Positions 13,661-21,449 of a stretch of DNA of 34,872 nt are shown here, one piece after another. Source of the DNA: an uncultured Eubacteriales bacterium (GTDB lineage: Bacteria; Bacillota; Clostridia; Oscillospirales; Oscillospiraceae); NCBI GenBank assembly GCA_900315595.1, contig OMZQ01000018.1, positions 1 through 34,872 of the forward strand, read 5' to 3'. Made by a program: the position numbers and the translations under genes. The notes under the pieces were generated by a model. It was not told the DNA's origin and did not search any database. It saw only the letters and a program-made list of their open reading frames with translations. How positions within the stretch are numbered: the stretch's first letter is position 1; every line of letters starts with the position of its first letter.

Positions 13661-15829
13661 ATGCTCTTACTGCTGATGATTTTCCTCCCGATGGCGGCAG
13701 CGCCGGTCGGGTGGATGATTGGGCGGCGGTCGAAGCGCGGACGAGACGCGCTGGCGATCGGCGTCGGCTTCGTTGAGCTTGCGCTGGCCCTTGCGGCGTA
13801 CTTCCTCCGTTCCTCTGCGGGCGCCGATCTCACGGCGGAGCTCGGCGGGATCTGCGGTCTCGGCCTGCGCCTGAAATACGACGGCTTCCGCGCGGTCTAC
13901 TGTCTGGTGCTCTCCTTCATGTGGGCGATGACCCTGCTCTTTTCTCCCGATTATTTCGCCCATCACCACAACCGCAACCGATACTATTTCTTCCAGCTCC
14001 TGACCCTCGGCGCAACGATGGGCGTCTTCCTGTCCGCCGATCTCTATACGGCCTTCGTCTTCTTTGAGATCATGTCCTTCACCTCCTTCCCCTGGGTGAT
14101 CCAGGAGGAGACGGCGGGGGCGATCCGCGCGGCCAAGACCTATCTGGCCGTTGCCGTCATCGGCGGCCTCGTCGCCCTGATGGGAATCTTCCTTCTCCAC
14201 GCCCGGCTGGGGACCCTGGAGCTCGACGCCCTCTATCCCGCGGCGCAGGCGGCGGGCAAGCGGCCCGTGTTCTATACGGCGGCTGCCTGCATCCTCTTTG
14301 GCTTCGGCGCGAAGGCGGGCATGTTCCCCCTCCATATCTGGCTGCCGAAGGCCCATCCGGTCGCCCCGGCCCCGGCCTCGGCCCTCCTTTCCGGCGCGCT
14401 GACCAAGTCCGGCGTCTGGGGCATCCTGGCCGTCTCCTGTCAGCTCTTCCGAGGCGATCCCGCCTGGGGAACCGTGATCCTCGCCCTCGGCACGGTGACG
14501 ATGCTCCTCGGTGCGGTGCTGGCCCTGTTTTCCGTCGACCTCAAACGGACCCTTGCCTGCTCGTCGATGTCGCAGATCGGCTTCATCCTGGTGGGCGTCG
14601 GCATGATGGGCATTCTGGGCGAGGAGAACGCCCTGGCTGCCCGCGGGACCGTCCTGCACATGGTCAATCACTCCGTCTTCAAGCTGGTTCTCTTTCTCTG
14701 CGCCGGTACGGTGTTCCGGAATCTGCATCAGCTCGACCTCAACGATATCCGCGGCTTCGGGCGGAAAAAGCCCTTGCTCAAGGCCGCCTTCCTGCTCGGC
14801 GCAATGGGCATCGGCGGCGTCCCCCTGCTCAACGGCTACGTGAGCAAGACCCTTCTGCACGAGGGCATCGTGGAGGGCGCGCACCTGACCGGTTCGCTCT
14901 GGCTGACGGCGGTGGAGTGGATCTTCCTCTTCTCCGGCGGGCTGACCGCGGCCTATATGACCAAGCTGTTCGTTGCGGTCTTCGTGGAAAAGCACCCCAC
15001 GCGGCAGGCGGAGTTCGACGGGATGAAGCGTTATCTCTCCCGCCCGGCTGCCCTGGCCCTGGGCCTCTCGGCCCTGGTCGTTCCGATCCTCGGCCTGACC
15101 GCAGATCATACGATGAACGCCGTCGCGGACCTTGCGTCGGACTTCCTGCACGGCGAAGCGCCGGCCCATGCGGTCCATTATCTGTCGGCGGAAAATCTCA
15201 AGGGCGCAGCCATCTCGATTGCGATCGGCGCGGCGGTCTACGGCTGCGTCGTGCGGACCGGGATGATGCGGCGCGGCGTCTATCTGAACCGCTGGCCCGC
15301 GCGGCTGGATCTGGAGGATCTGGTCTACCGTCCGCTGCTGCTTCGGATCCTGCCCGGCCTGTTCGGCTGGCTCTGCGCCTTCTTCGGGGAAAACCGGGTG
15401 ACCGGGCCTCTGGCAAAGGGCGCGATGGCAGTCGGCAGCCGCCTCGGAGCGATCTTCGGGGAAAACCGCGTGACCGGTCCTGCGGCAAAGGGCCTCTTTG
15501 CCCGGACCCGCACGCTGAGCCACGCGCTCAGCGACAGTCTGGACGCTCTGGTCGTCGCCCTGCAGCGCACGGTCTTCCGCCAGAGCGCCGAGCGGCGTGA
15601 GAACAAGGTGGCCGATACGGTCAGCTACCGCCTGGGCGAGAAGCTGGACCGGGCGGCTGCCCGCCTCGGCGGCGAACGCGCCGGGCGGACGCGGTATGCA
15701 GAGCGCCTCTACCGCATCCGGCGCACGGTCCGGGAGACCGGACGCCAGATCACGGGCAACCTCTCCTTTGCCCTGCTCATGCTGGTGCTGGCGATCTGCG
15801 CGGTCCTCGCCTGCGTACTGCTGCGGTAG
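13661..15829 (+). CDS. NuoL/HyfB-like antiporter subunit 4 with long C-terminal extension
   Basis: This 722-residue protein is the largest antiporter-like subunit. Functional charges are intact: Glu136 (FVFFEIMSFTSF), Lys218 (GFGAKAGMFPLHIWLP), Lys249 (ALTKSGVWG) and Lys396 (GYVSKTLL). After the helical core (to about residue 535) comes a largely polar, charged stretch with a duplicated FGENRVTGP motif at 575 and 599. A final hydrophobic helix ends the protein (LSFALLMLVLAICAVLACVL). This recalls the lateral helix and last anchor of NuoL, and could brace the other subunits. AAAGGAG precedes the ATG. Upstream lies the DUF559 cassette; the C-terminal stretch does not resemble the MrpA tail domains. 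Confidence 0.9.
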   Translation: MLLLLMIFLPMAAAPVGWMIGRRSKRGRDALAIGVGFVELALALAAYFLRSSAGADLTAELGGICGLGLRLKYDGFRAVYCLVLSFMWAMTLLFSPDYFAHHHNRNRYYFFQLLTLGATMGVFLSADLYTAFVFFEIMSFTSFPWVIQEETAGAIRAAKTYLAVAVIGGLVALMGIFLLHARLGTLELDALYPAAQAAGKRPVFYTAAACILFGFGAKAGMFPLHIWLPKAHPVAPAPASALLSGALTKSGVWGILAVSCQLFRGDPAWGTVILALGTVTMLLGAVLALFSVDLKRTLACSSMSQIGFILVGVGMMGILGEENALAARGTVLHMVNHSVFKLVLFLCAGTVFRNLHQLDLNDIRGFGRKKPLLKAAFLLGAMGIGGVPLLNGYVSKTLLHEGIVEGAHLTGSLWLTAVEWIFLFSGGLTAAYMTKLFVAVFVEKHPTRQAEFDGMKRYLSRPAALALGLSALVVPILGLTADHTMNAVADLASDFLHGEAPAHAVHYLSAENLKGAAISIAIGAAVYGCVVRTGMMRRGVYLNRWPARLDLEDLVYRPLLLRILPGLFGWLCAFFGENRVTGPLAKGAMAVGSRLGAIFGENRVTGPAAKGLFARTRTLSHALSDSLDALVVALQRTVFRQSAERRENKVADTVSYRLGEKLDRAAARLGGERAGRTRYAERLYRIRRTVRETGRQITGNLSFALLMLVLAICAVLACVLLR

Positions 15830-15867
15830 CAGCTCAGCCCATACAAATGGGAATGATACGCTCGCCC

Positions 15868-15943
15868 GTAGGGGCCGGGTCTCCCGGCCCGCACGTCACG
15901 ACGCGGCGAATCGGTACCGCGGGACGGGGAACCCGTCCCCTAC
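15868..15943. repeat. GTAGGGG...CCCCTAC inverted-repeat element
   Basis: GTAGGGGCCGGG (from 15868) faces CCCGTCCCCTAC (to 15943), each half being itself a hairpin (GCCGGGTCTCCCGGC; GACGGGGAACCCGTC). The arrangement matches the larger GTAGGGG-bounded element at 3911-4247. With the 38-nt repeat that follows, it makes up most of the 308-base gap before the polysaccharide-regulation operon. Confidence 0.75.
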
Positions 15944-15960
15944 GGCGTGGATGCGTCGGC

Positions 15961-15998
15961 TCGACAAATCCCAATTTCCTCCGTGGGCTGAACGGTTA
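15961..15998. repeat. Dispersed 38-nt repeat, copy 2
   Basis: This differs from 142-179 at one position, in the same orientation. It follows the inverted-repeat element and precedes the promoter at 16039. Confidence 0.8.
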
Positions 15999-16038
15999 TC
16001 TGCGCCGTGGGCTTTGCCAAATCTTCCGAAAAAAAACA

Positions 16039-16067
16039 TTGTTTTTTCTTGCAGATACTGCTATAAT
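16039..16067 (+). promoter_or_regulatory. Promoter of the polysaccharide-regulation operon
   Basis: TTGTTT (16039-16044) and a perfect TATAAT (16062-16067) are 17 bases apart in an AT-rich patch, about 70 bases before the first start codon. Confidence 0.8.
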
Positions 16068-16137
16068 GATTAATAACCCAAAGAAAAGAAACACTTTGCA
16101 GGGGCCGCGCGCCGCGGCCTCGGAAAGCAGGTAACCA

Positions 16138-16866
16138 TTGAATAAAGCGGAATTTAGCATTCAGGATATTCTCCGCGTGCTGCTTCGGAATGTGGTCTGG
16201 ATCCTGCTCAGCGCCGCTCTCGTCGGCTTCCTGGCCTGGGCCTATACCACCTATCGCATTCCCAAAATGTACCACGCGACGGTCACGCTCTATGCCGAGA
16301 GCTCCATGCACCGCGAGGAGAACGACTCCATCACCTCCGGCGAGCTGAACTCCAACCAGCAGCTTGCCGTCAACTATGCCTATATCTTCCGCTCCAACAC
16401 CGTGATGAAAATGGCGGCGGCGGAGCTGCAAAGCAAGGGCGTGAACTACAGCTTCGGGGCGCTCAAGGCCATGACCAGCATGACGACGACCAAGACCTCC
16501 ATCTTCATGGCGAACTTTTCCTCCAGCGACCGGAAGAATATCAAGCTGATCGCGGACACCGTCACGCAGAAGGGCGTGGAGTATGCCAAGCAGGTCGTCA
16601 AGACCGGCGACGTGCAGATCGTCGAGGAGGCGGAAACGCCCGGCGCGCCCTACTACCCCGACGTGAAGCGGAACACGGTCACCGGCGTGCTGATCGGCTT
16701 CCTGCTTGCCAGCCTGTTCTTCGTGCTCAGGACCCTGACCAACACGACGGTCTGGAGCGAGGACGATCTGGCCCGGCAGTATGACATTCCGGTGCTCGGC
16801 ACCATTCCCGCCCTCGCCAACGTGGAGAAGCAGGGCGCCAACGCCTATGTGGCGGGAAAGGAGTAG
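16138..16866 (+). CDS. Polysaccharide chain-length/kinase-activator protein (Wzz/CpsC/CapA type)
   Basis: This 242-residue membrane protein has an N-terminal Wzz domain. A helix at about 18-38 (NVVWILLSAALVGFLAWAY) and a second near residues 180-200 (VTGVLIGFLLASLFFVL) flank an external region, with the typical proline-rich PGAPYYPDVKRN before the second helix. In Gram-positive capsule systems this protein controls polymer length, and its cytoplasmic tail activates the partner tyrosine kinase encoded next. The start is TTG, with AGCAGGT upstream. The kinase gene begins three bases after the stop. Confidence 0.88.
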   Translation: MNKAEFSIQDILRVLLRNVVWILLSAALVGFLAWAYTTYRIPKMYHATVTLYAESSMHREENDSITSGELNSNQQLAVNYAYIFRSNTVMKMAAAELQSKGVNYSFGALKAMTSMTTTKTSIFMANFSSSDRKNIKLIADTVTQKGVEYAKQVVKTGDVQIVEEAETPGAPYYPDVKRNTVTGVLIGFLLASLFFVLRTLTNTTVWSEDDLARQYDIPVLGTIPALANVEKQGANAYVAGKE

Positions 16867-16869
16867 GCT

Positions 16870-17730
16870 ATGGCTTTTGGAAAGAAGGTTCTGCGTACCC
16901 CGCGCACGCAGAACGAGGCCAAGACCAGGATGCTGTCCGCAACCAGCCCCTTCGCCGTCCGCGAGGCCTATAACGGCATCCGCGCCAAGCTGCTCTTTAC
17001 CGGGCGCGGCGAAAAATGCCCGGTCTTTGCCGTGACCAGCGCCATGATGCACGACGGCAAGACCACCAACGCGGTCAACCTGGCGATCTCCATCGCCTCT
17101 ACCGCCAAGCGCGTCCTGCTCATCGACGGCGATATGCGCAAGCCGACGGTCCACCGCTATTTCGGCGTGGAGAACAAGAACGGTCTGTCGGAAATCCTGG
17201 CCGGTCTGACCAACGAGGTCAAGATCCGCAAAACCGAGACCGAAAACCTCCACGTGCTGACCTCCGGTCAGATCCCGCCCAACCCGGCGGAGCTCTTTGC
17301 CTCCCCGCAGATGGACAGTCTGCTGGACTACGTGAAGCAGTATTTTGACTACGTCATCATTGATACCCCGCCGGTCAACGTGGTCTCGGACGCCGTCATT
17401 CTGGCGGAGAAGATCACCGGCTACGTCTTCGTGGCCCAGAGCGGCAAAAATCATTTCTATGAGCTGAGCTATGCCCTTGACACGATCCAGCAGATGAACG
17501 GCAACGTGGTCGGCTTCGTGCTCAACGACGTGAACGGCAAGAGCGCCACCCACTACGGCAACTACCGCTCCAGCCGCTACGCCTACTACGGCAAGAGCTA
17601 TTATCGCAGCGGCTACAGTCACGGCTACTACAACAACTACTATTACAGCAGCTCCGGCACGGACAGCAAGGCCGGAACGCCCGCCAAAAAGAACACGGAA
17701 CAGACAGAGGATACTTCCGCAAAGGAGTGA
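16870..17730 (+). CDS. BY-family tyrosine kinase (CpsD/CapB/YwqD type)
   Basis: This 286-residue cytoplasmic kinase has Walker A SAMMHDGKTT (Lys64), Walker A' LLIDGDMRKPTVHRYF and Walker B YVIIDTPPVN, the set that defines bacterial tyrosine kinases. The C-terminal tail (about residues 227-261) carries 13 tyrosines in 35 residues, the autophosphorylation cluster, followed by an acidic/Lys tail. It should phosphorylate itself and modulate the Wzz-like partner and polymer export or assembly. The neighbouring PHP phosphatase would reverse this. Confidence 0.95.
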   Translation: MAFGKKVLRTPRTQNEAKTRMLSATSPFAVREAYNGIRAKLLFTGRGEKCPVFAVTSAMMHDGKTTNAVNLAISIASTAKRVLLIDGDMRKPTVHRYFGVENKNGLSEILAGLTNEVKIRKTETENLHVLTSGQIPPNPAELFASPQMDSLLDYVKQYFDYVIIDTPPVNVVSDAVILAEKITGYVFVAQSGKNHFYELSYALDTIQQMNGNVVGFVLNDVNGKSATHYGNYRSSRYAYYGKSYYRSGYSHGYYNNYYYSSSGTDSKAGTPAKKNTEQTEDTSAKE

Positions 17731-17736
17731 TCGGCG

Positions 17737-18417
17737 TTGATTGACTTTCATGCGCACATTCTTCCCGGAGCGGACCACGGCAGCGACGGGCTGGAAACCT
17801 CGCTCCGCCAGCTTGCGCTCGCGGAGGAAGCCGGCGTGGACACCATCGTTGCCACGCCGCATTTCTACCCCCAGTCGGACAGCTTTTCGGAATTTCTCCG
17901 CCGCCGGGAGCGGACGGCCTCGGAGCTGATCAACCGCTACAGCGGTCCGATCCGCATCCTTCTGGGCGCGGAGGTCCACATGTGCGTCGGCCTGGACCAT
18001 CTGCCGGGCATTGAGGAGCTCTGCGTCTCCGGCACCGGCGTCATTCTCTCCGAGCTGACCTTCCACGGCTACGCCGGCAACATGGGCGAGACCTTCGACC
18101 GGATGCAGGACGACGGCCTGATCCCGATCCTGGCCCACGTGGATCGCTACGACCCGAACGTCATCGAAAACTACTTCTCGCTCGGCGTTCAGGGCCAGGT
18201 CAACGCGGACGCTCTGGTTCGGCACTTCGGACGCAAACACCTTCTGAACTGGATCGACGACGGCTGGGTCGTCGCCCTCGGCAGCGACATCCACATGACG
18301 AACGTCGGCTACGGCCCCTATCGCAAGGCCCGCGCCGTGCTCGGCGGCCGCGCCGACCGCCTGGATGAGGAAACGGCGAAGCTCCTGCAGGGCGCAAGGG
18401 CGTTGGCAGACGGATAA
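17737..18417 (+). CDS. PHP-family protein-tyrosine phosphatase (CpsB/CapC/YwqE type)
   Basis: This 226-residue metal-dependent phosphatase of the PHP superfamily should dephosphorylate the kinase encoded upstream. Metal-binding motifs are clear: DFHAHILPGADHGS at the N-terminus (His5, His7), ATPHFYP (His42), a GAEVHM segment, ILAHVDRY and GSDIHMTN. The start is TTG at 17737, with AAAGGAG nine bases before it, overlapping the end of the kinase gene. No glycosyltransferase or polymerase genes follow, so the module must act on a polymer encoded elsewhere. Confidence 0.92.
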   Translation: MIDFHAHILPGADHGSDGLETSLRQLALAEEAGVDTIVATPHFYPQSDSFSEFLRRRERTASELINRYSGPIRILLGAEVHMCVGLDHLPGIEELCVSGTGVILSELTFHGYAGNMGETFDRMQDDGLIPILAHVDRYDPNVIENYFSLGVQGQVNADALVRHFGRKHLLNWIDDGWVVALGSDIHMTNVGYGPYRKARAVLGGRADRLDEETAKLLQGARALADG

Positions 18418-18449
18418 CGACTGTACAGAAAACGGAAAGGAGCCTGAAT

Positions 18450-19679
18450 ATGGATACGAGAAAGATGCAGCAAATCTTCCTGGATACGGACTTCGTCCAC
18501 CGCAGCGGCACCCCCGAGGAGCTGCAGGTGGCAAATTACCTCAAGGAGCAGTGCGAGGCTCTGGGCGTCCCCGCCCGGCTGGAGGCCTTCCCGGTTGCCA
18601 TGGCGGAGATCGAGACCGCCCGCGTGGAGGCGGACGGCAGAGAGATCCCCTGCAAGGGCGTGTTCTGCTGCGGCAGCGGCGAGGTCGAGGGCGAGCTCTA
18701 TTATATGCCCGCGCAGGACCCGGTTTCCATCGCGGGTGCAAAGGACAAGATCGTCCTGCTGGACGCCGGCGGCGTCGGCTTCTTCCCCTACCATGATCTG
18801 ATGGAGGCCGGTGCGAAGGGCATTCTCTTCCAGTACGGCAACCCCTACTATCCCATCCGCGACATCGACGAGCGCGATCTCCGCGCCGCCGTGGTCGGGG
18901 AGGAGCGGAAGGTCCTGTGCGCCATGCTCCACACCTCGGACGCCGTCGAGCTGGTGCGCAGCCGCGCAAGGACGGTCAAAATCACCGTGCAGCAGCGCGA
19001 ATACGAGGGCGAATCCCACAACGTCGTGGCTGAGCTTCCGGGCAAAAACGGCAAGTTCATCACCCTCTCCGCCCACTATGATACCACCGCCCTCTCCCAC
19101 GGCGCCTACGACAATATGTCCGGCTGCGTGGGTCTGCTGGGCGTTCTGGACGCGCTCAGGGACAAGGAGCTGAACTACGGCCTGCGCCTGGTCTTCTGCG
19201 GCAGCGAGGAGCGGGGTCTGCTCGGCTCCAAGGCCTTCGTCCGCGACCATGAGGAGCTGCTGCCGGAGATCGCCCTGAACGTGAATCTGGATATGATCGG
19301 CTCCGTCATGGGCAAGTTCATCGCCTGCGTCTCCGCCGAGGAAAAGCTGGTCCATTACCTCTCCTACGTGGGCGCGGAGCTCGGCTTCCCCGTGTCTGCC
19401 AGGATCGGCGTCTATTCCAGCGACTCCACGCCCTTTGCCGATCACGGCGTCCCCGCCCTGTCCTTTGCCCGGATCGCGCCGGGCGGCGTGGCCCCGATCC
19501 ACTGCCGTTACGACCTGCTGGACCTGCTCTCCATGGATCAGCTTGCGGCGGATATCGCCTTCATCACCGAATTCACCCGCCGCATGGCCATGTCCGCGGT
19601 CTGCCCCGTCTCCCGCGACATTCCGGAGAAGGTCAAGACCGAGCTGGACGAATACCTCTTCCGCAAGCGCAAAAGCTGA
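18450..19679 (+). CDS. M28-family zinc aminopeptidase with PA-type insert
   Basis: This 409-residue peptidase has the complete M28 di-zinc set: His209 (SAHYDTT), Asp221 (GAYDNMSGC), catalytic Glu253 with Glu254 (CGSEERGLLGS), Asp281 (NLDMIGS) and His351 (PIHCRYDL). Between about residues 75 and 185 lies a protease-associated-like domain (DKIVLLDAGG, GAKGILFQYGN). There is no signal peptide, so it is probably cytoplasmic and acts on peptides. AAAGGAG precedes the ATG. It follows the phosphatase by 32 bases and may be co-transcribed, though a functional link to polysaccharide control is not evident. Confidence 0.92.
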   Translation: MDTRKMQQIFLDTDFVHRSGTPEELQVANYLKEQCEALGVPARLEAFPVAMAEIETARVEADGREIPCKGVFCCGSGEVEGELYYMPAQDPVSIAGAKDKIVLLDAGGVGFFPYHDLMEAGAKGILFQYGNPYYPIRDIDERDLRAAVVGEERKVLCAMLHTSDAVELVRSRARTVKITVQQREYEGESHNVVAELPGKNGKFITLSAHYDTTALSHGAYDNMSGCVGLLGVLDALRDKELNYGLRLVFCGSEERGLLGSKAFVRDHEELLPEIALNVNLDMIGSVMGKFIACVSAEEKLVHYLSYVGAELGFPVSARIGVYSSDSTPFADHGVPALSFARIAPGGVAPIHCRYDLLDLLSMDQLAADIAFITEFTRRMAMSAVCPVSRDIPEKVKTELDEYLFRKRKS

Positions 19680-19695
19680 TCGCGCCGTATATCAG

Positions 19696-19735
19696 AAAAA
19701 CCGTTCAAAAACCCGAAGGTTTTTGAACGGTTTTT
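19696..19735. terminator. Bidirectional terminator between the M28 peptidase and mreB genes
   Basis: A perfect 18-bp stem (19696-19713 with 19718-19735) with a CGAA loop has A5 on one side and T5 on the other. It can end transcription from both convergent operons. Confidence 0.95.
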
Positions 19736-19747
19736 CGCGTTGGCGGC

Positions 19748-20779
19748 TTATTCCCGAAGCAGCTTGCGGCGGGCGAAGTTGAGCGGGCCCTCCTGCATCC
19801 GGTTGATCCAGCTCAGGCTCTTGCCGCAGCCGTAGGCCACGCAGGAGTCGGCGTCGTCCGCCACGGTGCAGCGCATGCCGGTCCGGTCGGTGATCAGCTT
19901 GTCCATGCCCCAGATCTGGCTGCCGCCGCCGGTCAGAATGATGCCGTTGCGGGCAATGTCCGCCACCAGCTCCGGCGTGGTCTGCTCCAGAACCGAAAGG
20001 ATCTCGTCGGTGATCTGGCGGGCGGGGCGGCGCAGGGCCTCCACCATGTCCGCCGAGGAGAGCATAAGCTCCTTTGCAAGACCGGTTTTGAAGTCGCGGC
20101 CCTTGATCTGGGTCACGATGGGCTCGCCGCGGTCGAAGACCGAGCCGACCAGGATCTTGGCGTCCTCCGCCGTCGTCTGGCCGATCAGCAGGCCGTACTT
20201 TTTCCGCAGATAACGGATGATGGCCTCGTCAAAGGCGTTGCCCGCCACGCGGATGGAGCTCGACCGGGCCACGCCGTTCATCGTCAGCACCCCGATGTCG
20301 GTGGTGCCGCCGCCGATGTCCACCACCATGTGACCGTCGGGGCCGGAGAAATCCAGATTCGCGCCGAGGGCGGCAGCAAGCGGCTCCTCGATCAGATAGA
20401 CGCGGCGCGCCCCTGCCTCCTGGGCGATCTGAACCACGGCCCGCTCCTCCAGACTGGTGACGCCGGAGGGGACCGAGATGATGACGCGGGGCTTGACGAA
20501 GGCGTAGCGCGAGATCGTGCGGAAGAACTCCGCGAGCATCTTCTGGGTCATCTCATAGTCGGAGGCCACGCCGCCCGCCATCGGGCGCAGGGCGACCACG
20601 TTACCCGGGGTCCGTCCCAGCATATTCCGGGCCGCAGCGCCGACCTTGAGGACCTTGCCGGTGTTCTGATCCACGGCGACCACGGCGGGCTCACGCAGGA
20701 CGATCCCCTTGCCCTCGGCGTAGATGACGACGTTGGAGGTTCCCAGGTCGATGCCCAGGTCCTTGGATAAGAATGACAT
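19748..20779 (-). CDS. mreB: Actin-like rod-shape protein MreB/Mbl
   Basis: This 343-residue protein is the bacterial actin homologue that polymerises under the membrane and guides lateral wall synthesis. ATPase-fold motifs are in place: phosphate-1 GIDLGTSNVVIY, connect-1 PSGVTSLEERAV, phosphate-2 VVDIGGGTTDIGVL and the adenosine motif ILTGGGSQIWGMDKL. The length is typical. mreC and mreD are not adjacent. It is instead the last gene after recD2 and comF, four bases from the comF stop. Mbl- or MreBH-type paralogy cannot be resolved by eye. Confidence 0.95.
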   Translation of the reverse strand: MSFLSKDLGIDLGTSNVVIYAEGKGIVLREPAVVAVDQNTGKVLKVGAAARNMLGRTPGNVVALRPMAGGVASDYEMTQKMLAEFFRTISRYAFVKPRVIISVPSGVTSLEERAVVQIAQEAGARRVYLIEEPLAAALGANLDFSGPDGHMVVDIGGGTTDIGVLTMNGVARSSSIRVAGNAFDEAIIRYLRKKYGLLIGQTTAEDAKILVGSVFDRGEPIVTQIKGRDFKTGLAKELMLSSADMVEALRRPARQITDEILSVLEQTTPELVADIARNGIILTGGGSQIWGMDKLITDRTGMRCTVADDADSCVAYGCGKSLSWINRMQEGPLNFARRKLLRE

Positions 20780-20783
20780 AAAA

Positions 20784-21449
20784 TCAACTGCTTTCTTTGA
20801 GTGGTGTAACGGCGAAGGCGCCGCAGACGACGGCCTTTGCCCCGGCGGAGAGCAGCACGCGGCTGACCTCGGAGACCGTGGCTCCGGTCGTCAGAATATC
20901 GTCGATCAGGAGCAGGCGCTTGCCTGCCCATTGCTCCGGGCGGAAGGCCCGGTATGCGTTCTGGACGTTGGCCCGCCGGGCCGCAGCCGTGCTGAGCCGG
21001 GACTGCCGCCCGGTGTGGCGCACCTTGACCGCAGTGCGGACGACCGGCATGCCCAGGGCGGACCCAACGGCCTGCGCCAGCAGCTCCGCCTGGTCGTAGC
21101 CGCGTCCCCGGCGGCGCAGACGGCTGATGGGGACGAAGGTGATCAGATCGAAGGCTCCGTCCAGCTTTCCCCGGACCGCGTCGGCCAGAAGCGCGCCGAA
21201 GGGCTCGGCGCAGAAGGAGGCGCCGCTGAATTTGAAGCGGATCACCGCCTCGCGGACGCTGCCGGCGTAGGAGCAGGCGCCGACGGCGGTCTGGTAGAAC
21301 TCGCCGCGGCCCGTGATCTCCGGCGCGGGCGGCAGATGGGTCAGACAGTCGTCGCAGACGAAGCCGGGCTCCCGCTCCAGGATCCGGCGGCAGAAGACGC
21401 ACCGACGGGGATAGACCAGATCGAGCAGCCGGCGGACGACCGCGCTCAT
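20784..21449 (-). CDS. comF: ComF-family phosphoribosyltransferase-like protein
   Basis: This 221-residue protein has an N-terminal zinc ribbon (Cys17, Cys20, Cys32, Cys35) and a C-terminal phosphoribosyltransferase fold with the PRPP loop LLLIDDILTTGATVSE. The motif RRRGRGYDQAELLA is also family-typical. ComF is needed for DNA uptake in competent Bacillus and Haemophilus; in Clostridia without obvious competence its role is uncertain. The ATG overlaps the end of recD2 by four bases, so translation is coupled. Confidence 0.93.
   Translation of the reverse strand: MSAVVRRLLDLVYPRRCVFCRRILEREPGFVCDDCLTHLPPAPEITGRGEFYQTAVGACSYAGSVREAVIRFKFSGASFCAEPFGALLADAVRGKLDGAFDLITFVPISRLRRRGRGYDQAELLAQAVGSALGMPVVRTAVKVRHTGRQSRLSTAAARRANVQNAYRAFRPEQWAGKRLLLIDDILTTGATVSEVSRVLLSAGAKAVVCGAFAVTPLKESS

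Noticed and set aside
5571..15829. Membrane-bound hydrogenase or complex I operon
   Set aside because: Only ion-translocating membrane subunits are present. No NiFe, iron-sulphur, flavin or quinone-binding subunit was seen in the window.
15940..18534. Long minus-strand frame opposite the kinase/phosphatase operon
   Set aside because: No ribosome-binding site or domain is visible, and the sense-strand genes have full catalytic motifs.
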